Origin: Acaudatibacter sp035532115
GTDB lineage: Bacteria; Pseudomonadota; Alphaproteobacteria; Caulobacterales; Caulobacteraceae
Assembly (NCBI GenBank): GCA_035532115.1
Contig: DATKRO010000070.1
Coordinates: forward strand, 62,001-126,000
Length of the DNA stretch: 64,000 nucleotides
Direction: 5' to 3'
In this document: piece by piece, positions 34,443-41,582 of the stretch
Numbering within the stretch: position 1 is the first letter of the stretch
Layout: each line of letters begins with the position of its first letter
Translations under genes and position numbers: made by a program
The notes under the pieces: generated by a model
The model's database searches: none
What the model saw: the letters and a program-made list of their open reading frames with translations, nothing else
Told to the model about the DNA's origin: nothing

Positions 34443-35273
34443 TCAGAAGAACGCGAAGGCGCGGATCTCGATGCTCTCGCGCGGCGGCGCGCTCGTCGGC
34501 GTGGTCGGATCGTCGAACGACGAATGCGCGCACCAGCGGGCCGGCCCGCCAGCGTCGGAGTCATAGACCTTGAATACCAGGGCCTCGTCGCGAAGCATGC
34601 GAGGGAAGTAGATCCAGCGGTGGCCCGGGTTGCGGCGGACGAGATAGATCTCGCCGACGCGATCGGGGAAGCGGCGCTCCGAGGCGATGAGGTCTTCAGG
34701 AGCCAGAGAGCGGGCGTCGATCACCGCCAGGGGGTTGCGCTCGACCGGCCGATCGATGGCGCGCCAGACCTGTATGATGGCGAAACGACGGCTCGACAAC
34801 ATCTCGGCCTCGCCAGGCAGAAGGTCGCGCAGGCGCTGTGGACCGGACCATTCGGTGTAGTCGTTGTGCACCGACTTCACCGGTTCGCGAATCCGGCGCG
34901 CGGCGCGCCGGTCCTCGTCGCTGGACCGCAGCGTGTGGTCGAAGACGTGCACGCGCCTTGCTCCCGATCGCTCGGCGATCAGCCGCTGCATTTCGGGGTA
35001 GTAGACGCTGTGCAGTTCGTCGGCGTCGAAGAAACTGTGCATCCGGGTCGGATGGCTGGCGAGTTCGAAGCCGCTCGCATCGAGCCCGAACTCCCCGTGG
35101 CGCCGGCCGTTCGCGATCGAGACGACCTGCTTTTCGTAGGTCCCGGTCGTGCGCCGCATCAGGCCGTCCGGGCCGCCCGTCTCGTTCACCGGCTTGACCC
35201 CGGTCCAGACCGCATAGCTCATCGGCGCCTGGACGGCGTCGCCCGCAATGCTGGCAGTCTCGGTCAGGGACAT
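34443..35273 (-). CDS. CmcJ/NvfI-family oxidoreductase-like protein
   Basis: A 276-residue protein of the CmcJ/AsaB group, which includes proteins of cephamycin and fungal meroterpenoid pathways. Family hallmarks are VKSVHNDYTEWSGPQRLRDL (about residue 135), FAIIQVWRAIDRPVERNPLA, NPGHRWIYFPRM and AHSSFDDP near the C-terminus. In relatives, the His and Asp pattern suggests a 2-oxoglutarate-type iron site (VHNDYT), but activity is poorly defined. It lies between the frameshifted SRPBCC gene and the DinG-like gene on the same strand. No secondary-metabolite cluster is visible. Confidence 0.75.
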   Translation of the reverse strand: MSLTETASIAGDAVQAPMSYAVWTGVKPVNETGGPDGLMRRTTGTYEKQVVSIANGRRHGEFGLDASGFELASHPTRMHSFFDADELHSVYYPEMQRLIAERSGARRVHVFDHTLRSSDEDRRAARRIREPVKSVHNDYTEWSGPQRLRDLLPGEAEMLSSRRFAIIQVWRAIDRPVERNPLAVIDARSLAPEDLIASERRFPDRVGEIYLVRRNPGHRWIYFPRMLRDEALVFKVYDSDAGGPARWCAHSSFDDPTTPTSAPPRESIEIRAFAFF

Positions 35274-35344
35274 GCTGGCCTTTTCGGCGGCGCCGACGGG
35301 GCGCCGATCGTCAGGACATAGGCGCCCGCGCCCGAACCCTCAAG

Positions 35345-38140
35345 CTACCTCAGGTGCGCCACGGTCGCCTCGATCGCCTCGACCAGCCCCATGCGTTCGA
35401 GGCGCACCCCTTCGGGCAGACCGAGGAAGAGGCGCGTCGGGGCGGCGGCGTCGAGCATCACGAAGACGCCGCGGTCGTCGGCGCGCCGGATCAGACGGCC
35501 GAACGCCTGGGCGATGCGTCCGCGCGCGACGGCGTCGTCATAGGCCTTGCCGCCGAAGCGGTCGCGCCGGGCCTTGTGCAGCAGGTCGGGTCTCGGCCAG
35601 GGCACCCGGTCGAATACCAGCAGGCGCAGCGCGCGCCCGGGAACGTCGATGCCGTCCCTGACCGCATCGACGCCGAGGAGGCAGGAGTCTTCCTCGGCGC
35701 GAAAGATGTCGACCAGCGCGCCGGCCTCCAGTGGATCGACGTGCTGCGCGTAGAGGGCGAGACCGCGGTCGGCGAGGGGCGCGGCGATCTGATCGTGCAC
35801 GGCGCGCAGGCGGCGGATGGCGGTGAAGAGCCCCAGCGCGCCGCCACGGGCCGCCAGGAAGAGTTCGCGCATGGCGGCGGCCACCTGACGCGGATCGTTT
35901 CTCCCTACGTCGGTGATCACGATGGCGCGGGCGTTGGCGGCATAGTCGAACGGCGAGCCCAGCCGCAGCGTCTTCGGCGGATCGCCCAGGCGCGCCGAAC
36001 CGGTGCGCAGCTTCGTGAGCGCGAAGGGATCGTCCAGGGTGGAATCGGCCAAGGTCGCGCTGGTCACCAGCACGCCGTGCGCCGGCGCCAGCACCGCGGC
36101 GTGCAGCGGCACCGTGGGATCGACCCAGTGTCGCCGGTACGCCGCGTCGACAGCCCGGCCGAAGTGGAAAGTGGCGTCGAACCAGTCGACGAATTCGGGG
36201 TCGTCCTCGGCCTCCTCGCCCAGGGCGGTCAGCATCGAGCGCCAGGCGGGCAGCGTCATCCGTGCCCGGCGGTCGAGTCCGCGCAGCGCGCCCTCGATCC
36301 TCGCCCGCTCGCCGGTGGGAAGCTCCTGCGCGTCGTCGTCGAGCGCGTCGGCCAGGCTTCGGGCCAGGGCCGCGAGCGGCGCCTCGATCGCGGCCAGCGC
36401 CTGCGCCGCGGGCGCCGCGGCGGCGCGCACCGCATCCAGTGCGGGCCGGGCGGCGCACTCCATCCCCAGTTCAGAGGCGCGGGCGCGGGCGCGCAGCTGC
36501 CCCAGCACGGCCGCCAGCAGGGTCTCGATAGGCCCGGTCGGACTCGCCTCGCCGCCGGGCGGCGCGATGCGCCCGGACCAGCCCTCGCCGGGCAGCGCCG
36601 CGGCGGCGCGCACCGCCTGGCCGAGCGCCTCCCTGGCCGCCTTGCGCTCGGCGAGCACCTCGGCCAGGCGCGCCTCCAGGCCGCGGCCGCGCCGGCTCCG
36701 GCCCTCCGGCCCGCGGATCCAGCGGCGCAGCTCAGCCGTCTCCGCCCCGGAAAGCACCGTGGCGAAGGCCGAATCGGCGGCCTCGAACAGGTGGTGGCCC
36801 TCGTCGAAGACGATGCGCTTCAGGTGCGCCGTCTCCACGTCGGCTGGCCGGCCCCTGGCGGTGCGCGCGCCGTCGTAGGCCGCCTGGCTCATCACCAGCG
36901 CGTGATTGGCGATGACGATGTCGGCGCGCCGCGAGGCGCGGATCGCCCGCTCGACGAAGCAGACGCGGTAGTGGGGGCAGCCGGCGTGAATGCACTCGCC
37001 GCGGCGGTCGACGAGGTTGGCGGATGAGGCCTGGGCTGCCGGACCCACGGCGAACAGCGTCGCGAGCCACGCCGGGAAGTCGCCGCCGGTCATGTCGCCG
37101 TCGCGGCTGGCCCTGGCCCAGCGCGCCACCAGCGCCACGCCGACGAGGTCGCCGCCGCCGAGTTCGGCGGCGCGCGCCACCTCCTGCAGATTGAGGAGGC
37201 AGAGGTAGTTCTCGCGACCCTTGCGGACCACCGCCTTGCGGGCGCGGGCGCGGGCGGCCGGGTCGGGAAAAAGCGCGCGGCTCTCGCGCTCGATCTGGCG
37301 CTGCAAGGCGCGGGTATAGGTCGAGACCCAGACAGCCGGACCGTTCGCCTCGGCCCAGAGCGAGGCCGGGGCGAGATAGCCGAGGGTCTTGCCGACGCCG
37401 GTGCCGGCCTCGGCCAGCATCATGCGCGGCTCGCCCTCGCGTTCACGGGGTCCGAAGGCGTAGGCGCTCTCGGCGGCAAAGGCGGCCTGGGCGGGCCGCG
37501 CTTCGTCGAGTCCGATGCGCTCCAGGAGGACGGCGAGCCGCCGGGCGGCGCCCTCCGGCTCGACCGGCTTGGCGCCTGGCTCCCCGGGCGGCGCCTCGTC
37601 CTCCCACTCCGGCAGCCGCTGCCAGACCTCGAGGCCCGAGCCGCGCCAGGGCCGGCCGATGGCGCGCGAGCGGAGCGCGCCGACCGCCGCCGGCGCCCAG
37701 GCCCAGCTGGCGCGCCCGAGCGTCTCGGCGAGCGCCAGAGCCTCTTCGCGGCCGGGGGTCGGGTGCTGCGCCAGCTCGGCGAGCAGACACGCGCAGACCT
37801 CGCGCAGCGCCTGCGCCTGCTCGGCCGCGTCCCTGGGTTCGGCCAGGCCGAGCGCCAGCGCCAGCCCGCCGGCCGAGGGCGCGCAGAAGATCGCGGGCCG
37901 CACGAAGGCGAAGAGTTCCAGAGCGTCGAAGCGCCGGGCCGACCGCGGCGGCGCCGTCAGTCCCAGCCGGCGCGCCGTCAGGCCGGCGTGGGCCACGAGC
38001 GCCGGCCCGCTCTCCAGCAGAGCGCGCGCTTCGGACGGAGGCACGAGCCTCGCCTTCGCCGCATCGGCGAGCCCGCACCTCGGTCCGGGCAGCACCACCA
38101 GAGCGGGGGCGAGAGCCAGGCTCGGGGCAGGATCGCTCAC
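35345..38140 (-). CDS. DinG/XPD-like ATP-dependent DNA helicase
   Basis: A superfamily 2 helicase of 931 residues with an iron-sulfur cluster. Walker A reads AEAGTGVGKTLGYL (about residue 250), the Fe-S cysteines are in ENYLCLLNL and CIHAGCPHYRVC, and the Walker B box is VFDEGHHLFE. C-terminal motifs QAFGRLIRRADDRG (motif VI) are intact. The GTG at 38140 was chosen as the start; an upstream in-frame ATG at 38326 would add 62 residues of unlikely composition. Members unwind damaged DNA, R-loops or G-quadruplexes. An SOS-like box lies 28 bases upstream. It is divergent from the DEXH helicase gene. Confidence 0.9.
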   Translation of the reverse strand: MSDPAPSLALAPALVVLPGPRCGLADAAKARLVPPSEARALLESGPALVAHAGLTARRLGLTAPPRSARRFDALELFAFVRPAIFCAPSAGGLALALGLAEPRDAAEQAQALREVCACLLAELAQHPTPGREEALALAETLGRASWAWAPAAVGALRSRAIGRPWRGSGLEVWQRLPEWEDEAPPGEPGAKPVEPEGAARRLAVLLERIGLDEARPAQAAFAAESAYAFGPREREGEPRMMLAEAGTGVGKTLGYLAPASLWAEANGPAVWVSTYTRALQRQIERESRALFPDPAARARARKAVVRKGRENYLCLLNLQEVARAAELGGGDLVGVALVARWARASRDGDMTGGDFPAWLATLFAVGPAAQASSANLVDRRGECIHAGCPHYRVCFVERAIRASRRADIVIANHALVMSQAAYDGARTARGRPADVETAHLKRIVFDEGHHLFEAADSAFATVLSGAETAELRRWIRGPEGRSRRGRGLEARLAEVLAERKAAREALGQAVRAAAALPGEGWSGRIAPPGGEASPTGPIETLLAAVLGQLRARARASELGMECAARPALDAVRAAAAPAAQALAAIEAPLAALARSLADALDDDAQELPTGERARIEGALRGLDRRARMTLPAWRSMLTALGEEAEDDPEFVDWFDATFHFGRAVDAAYRRHWVDPTVPLHAAVLAPAHGVLVTSATLADSTLDDPFALTKLRTGSARLGDPPKTLRLGSPFDYAANARAIVITDVGRNDPRQVAAAMRELFLAARGGALGLFTAIRRLRAVHDQIAAPLADRGLALYAQHVDPLEAGALVDIFRAEEDSCLLGVDAVRDGIDVPGRALRLLVFDRVPWPRPDLLHKARRDRFGGKAYDDAVARGRIAQAFGRLIRRADDRGVFVMLDAAAPTRLFLGLPEGVRLERMGLVEAIEATVAHLR

Positions 38141-38167
38141 GGGTCCACGATTACCGCATCGACGCCG

Positions 38168-38182
38168 AAACGAACAGTGAAC
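38168..38182 (-). promoter_or_regulatory. SOS-like (LexA-type) site of the DinG-like gene
   Basis: On the minus strand the sequence is GTTC-N7-GTTT, one base away from the alphaproteobacterial LexA site GTTC-N7-GTTC. It lies 28 bases before the GTG start of the DinG-like helicase. The 230-base gap between the two divergent helicase genes holds no gene; a GAGTC (GANTC) site at 38239-38243 is the only other element noticed there. Confidence 0.4.
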
Positions 38183-38370
38183 ATTGATTGGCGCTGGTCT
38201 TGGAGCGTGGTACACAGCCGTAAGGAATAGCCAAGAATGAGTCTGGTCATGACATGGTCCCTGGCGCGCGCCGGAGGCCAGCTTTCTGAACTCGTTCGTG
38301 AGGCGCAGGAAGGCGGGTCGCAGCATTTCGCCGGCTCGGGTTGCGCGGTTCTCGCGCCCTGGTCCGTCTG

Positions 38371-40824
38371 ATGGACGATTGCCCCGTCCCCGGCGTGCTG
38401 CCGGCGCGGTTCGCGGCCTGGTTCGCCGATCGGGGCTGGACGCCGCGGGCGCATCAGCTGGCGATGATCGACTTGGCCCGCGCCGGACGGCACGCCCTGC
38501 TGATCGCCCCCACGGGCGGCGGCAAGACCCTGGCGGGATTTCTGCCGAGCCTCATCGAACTGGCCGGGCGGCGCGGCGCCGTCGCGTCCGCGGGTGTCCA
38601 TACCCTCTACCTTTCGCCGCTGAAGGCGCTGGCCGTCGATGTCGAGCGCAACCTCATGGCGCCGATCGCCCAGATGGGCCTCGGCATCAAGGCCGAGTCC
38701 CGCACCGGCGACACCGGCCTCGCCCGCCGCCAGCGCCAGCGGGTGAAGCCGCCGGACATGCTGCTCACCACGCCCGAGCAGCTGGCGCTGTTCTGCGCCT
38801 GGGAAGGGGCGCGGCGATATTTCGAAGATCTCAGATGCGTGATCGTCGACGAGGCGCACGCCGTGTGGCCCTCCAAGCGCGGCGACCTCCTGGCGCTGGG
38901 GCTGGCGCGCCTGCAGCAATTTGCGCCGGCGATGCGCCGGGTCGGTCTTTCCGCCACGATCGAGGATCCCGACGTGGTCCGGCGCTGGCTGGCGCCGGCG
39001 AGCGGACGCGATGTCGATCTCGTCCGCGGCGCGGGCGGTGCGCCGCCGATCGTCGAGATCCTGCTCAGCGAAGGGCGCGTGCCCTGGGCGGGGCACACGG
39101 CCCAGCACGCCATGCCGCAGGTATACCAGGCGATCAGGCGGGCGAGGACCGCGCTCGTCTTCGTCAACACCCGCTTCCAGGCCGAATTCGCCTTTCAGGA
39201 ACTCTGGCGACTCAACGACGACAGCCTGCCCATCGCCTTGCATCACGGCTCGCTGGCGCCCGAGCAGCGGCGCAAGGTGGAGGCGGCGATGGCGCGCGGC
39301 GCCCTGCGGGCCGTGGTCTGCACCTCCACGCTGGATCTGGGCATTGACTGGGGCGACGTCGACCTCGTCATTCAGCTCGCCTCGCCCAAGGGCGCCTCGC
39401 GCATGGTGCAGCGGATCGGGCGCGCCAACCACCGGCTGGACGAGCCCAGCCGCGCCATCTTCGTGCCGGCCAACCGCTTCGAGATGCTGGAATGCCAAGC
39501 CGCGCGCGAGGCCATTGCCGAAAACGCTCTCGACGCCGAGCCGGAGCGCGAGGGCGCGCGCGATGTCCTGGCCCAGCATGTCATGGGGCTCGCCTGCTCC
39601 GAACCCTTCGATCTCCTCGCCCTCTACGAGGAAGTGCGTGCCGCCGGCCCCTATCGCGGCCTGACCTGGGAGGATTTCGAGGCGGTAATCGATTTCGTCT
39701 CGACCGGCGGCTATGCGCTCAGAACCTACGATCGTTTCCGGCGCATCGTGAAGGGAACGGATGGACGCTGGCGGGTGCGCAACGAGGAGACGGCGCTGCG
39801 CCACCGCATGAACGTCGGCGCCATCGTCTCGCCGGCGATGCTCAGCGTTCGGATCGCCGGCCGGCGCGGCGCGCCCGGGCGAAAGATCGGGGAGGTGGAG
39901 GAAGGCTACCTGGAGGTGCTCGAACCCGGCGACACCTTCGTTTTCGCCGGCCAGGTCTGGCGCCTCGTGGGACTCGCCGGCATGGACGTGCTGGTCTCGC
40001 CGGCCGGCGACGCGAGCCCGAAGATGCCATCCTGGGGCGGTTCGAAGTTCGCCCTTTCGACCTTTCTTGCCGCCAAGGTGCGGCGCCTGATGAGCGAGGC
40101 CCAGCGCTGGGACGCGCTGCCGCGCGACACCCGCGAGTGGCTCGAAGTCCAGCGCGACAAGTCCGCGATTCCCGCCGAAGACGAGATGCTTCTGGAGACC
40201 TTTCCCCGCGGCAGCCGCCACTTCATGGTCGCCTACCCCTTCGAGGGCCGTCTGGCGCACACGACCCTGGCCATGCTCGTCACCCGCCGTCTCGAACGCG
40301 CCGGCGCCGGACCGCTGGGCTTCGTCTGCAACGACTATGCCGTGGCGGTCTGGTCGCTTCGCCCCATGGACGATCTTGACCTGGATGATCTCTTCGCCGA
40401 GGACATGCTGGGCGATGACCTCGAATCCTGGCTCCTGGAAAGCTCGATGATGAAGGGCGCGTTCAAGGGTTGCGCGCTGATCTCCGGGCTGGTGGAGCGG
40501 CGCTTCCGGTCGAGCCAGAAGACGGGCCGCCAGATCACCTTCTCGACCGACCTCGTCTATGACGTGCTACGCCGTCACCAGAGCAACCACCTGTTGCTGC
40601 GCTGCGCCCGCGCCGACGCGGCGCGCGGCCTCGTCGACGTCGTGCGTCTCGGCCAGCTTTTGGCGCGCATCAAGGGCCGCATCCGCCATGCGCGGCTCAA
40701 GCGCCTGTCGCCTTTCGCCGTGCCGATGGTGCTGGAGATCGGCAAGCAGCGCTCGCCCGGAGGCGCCGGCGAGATGATCCTCGCCGAGGCCGCCGAGACC
40801 CTGATCGCCGAGGCGCTTGCATGA
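38371..40824 (+). CDS. Ligase-associated-type DEXH-box helicase (Lhr-like)
   Basis: A superfamily 2 helicase of 817 residues. Motifs seen: LLIAPTGGGKTLAGFLP (Walker A, about residue 45), VIVDEAHAVWPSKRGD (DEAH), GLSATIEDP (SAT) and RMVQRIGRANHR (motif VI). The long C-terminal half is typical of the ligase-associated DNA-damage-response helicase family, shorter than classical Lhr (about 1500). The ATG at 38371 was chosen over an upstream TTG at 38341. Its stop overlaps pdeM by four bases. In other genomes the family forms a cluster with an exonuclease, an ATP-dependent ligase and PdeM; here only PdeM is adjacent. Confidence 0.9.
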   Translation: MDDCPVPGVLPARFAAWFADRGWTPRAHQLAMIDLARAGRHALLIAPTGGGKTLAGFLPSLIELAGRRGAVASAGVHTLYLSPLKALAVDVERNLMAPIAQMGLGIKAESRTGDTGLARRQRQRVKPPDMLLTTPEQLALFCAWEGARRYFEDLRCVIVDEAHAVWPSKRGDLLALGLARLQQFAPAMRRVGLSATIEDPDVVRRWLAPASGRDVDLVRGAGGAPPIVEILLSEGRVPWAGHTAQHAMPQVYQAIRRARTALVFVNTRFQAEFAFQELWRLNDDSLPIALHHGSLAPEQRRKVEAAMARGALRAVVCTSTLDLGIDWGDVDLVIQLASPKGASRMVQRIGRANHRLDEPSRAIFVPANRFEMLECQAAREAIAENALDAEPEREGARDVLAQHVMGLACSEPFDLLALYEEVRAAGPYRGLTWEDFEAVIDFVSTGGYALRTYDRFRRIVKGTDGRWRVRNEETALRHRMNVGAIVSPAMLSVRIAGRRGAPGRKIGEVEEGYLEVLEPGDTFVFAGQVWRLVGLAGMDVLVSPAGDASPKMPSWGGSKFALSTFLAAKVRRLMSEAQRWDALPRDTREWLEVQRDKSAIPAEDEMLLETFPRGSRHFMVAYPFEGRLAHTTLAMLVTRRLERAGAGPLGFVCNDYAVAVWSLRPMDDLDLDDLFAEDMLGDDLESWLLESSMMKGAFKGCALISGLVERRFRSSQKTGRQITFSTDLVYDVLRRHQSNHLLLRCARADAARGLVDVVRLGQLLARIKGRIRHARLKRLSPFAVPMVLEIGKQRSPGGAGEMILAEAAETLIAEALA

Positions 40825-41546
40825 ATGCCGAACCTGCCCATCGCTACGCCTTTGCCCCCAGCCCCTGCGGCGGGGTGGCGATCGAGGTCGGCGGATGCCG
40901 CGCCGTGCTGCGGCCCTCCGGCGCGCTCTGGCTCGTCGGCGAGCGCCTGCTCGTCGTCGCCGACCTGCATCTGGAGAAGGGTTCGGCCTATGCTTCGCGC
41001 GGCCAGCTGCTGCCGCCCTACGACAGCCGCGAGACCCTGGCGCGTCTCGCCGCCGAGGCGGCGCTGCTCGCGCCGCGCGCCATCGTGCTGCTGGGCGACA
41101 GTTTTCACGACCGGGCGGGCGAGCAACGGCTGGCGCGCGATGATGGGGGGGCGCTCATCGCACTCGCCGCCGCGGCCGAACTCGTCTGGATCGTCGGCAA
41201 TCACGATGCCGAGGGCCCAAGTCGCCTGCCTGGCCGCGTCGCCGGGGAACTCGCCGTCGCGGGGCTTGCCTTCGTGCATCAGCCGGAGGCGGGCCCGCGC
41301 AGCGGCGAGGTGGCCGGTCATCTGCACCCGTGCGCGAAGGTCAAGGGTCGGGCGGCGAGCGTGCGTCGGCGCTGCTTCGTGACCGACGGGGAGCGCCTGG
41401 TAATGCCGGCGTTCGGCGCCTTCGCCGGCGGCCTCAATGTCCGCGATCGGGCGTTCCGCGGACTCTTCGCACGTCCGCCCCTGGCGATTGCGCTCGGCGA
41501 ACGCCGCGCCCACCCGATCGGATGGGACCGTCTTGGCGGCGACTGA
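40821..41546 (+). CDS. pdeM: Ligase-associated DNA-damage-response endonuclease PdeM
   Basis: A calcineurin-like metallophosphoesterase of 241 residues. The metal-binding motifs are VVADLHLEKGSA (DxH, about residue 48), LLGDSFHDR (GDxxxDR, about 92), IVGNHD (GNHD, about 121) and GHLHP (GHxH, about 165). The LEKGSAYASRGQLLPPYDSRETL segment is specific to PdeM. It starts in the stop of the helicase gene, so the two are translated together. A role in processing DNA ends during repair is inferred from the family. Confidence 0.9.
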   Translation: MNAEPAHRYAFAPSPCGGVAIEVGGCRAVLRPSGALWLVGERLLVVADLHLEKGSAYASRGQLLPPYDSRETLARLAAEAALLAPRAIVLLGDSFHDRAGEQRLARDDGGALIALAAAAELVWIVGNHDAEGPSRLPGRVAGELAVAGLAFVHQPEAGPRSGEVAGHLHPCAKVKGRAASVRRRCFVTDGERLVMPAFGAFAGGLNVRDRAFRGLFARPPLAIALGERRAHPIGWDRLGGD

Positions 41547-41582
41547 GCCGGCGTCGCGCAGACGCCGCGCCGACGCCGCTGG

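Noticed and set aside
38137..40260. Open frame of 707 codons antisense to the DEXH helicase
   Set aside because: All helicase motifs lie on the plus strand; the antisense product is low-complexity.
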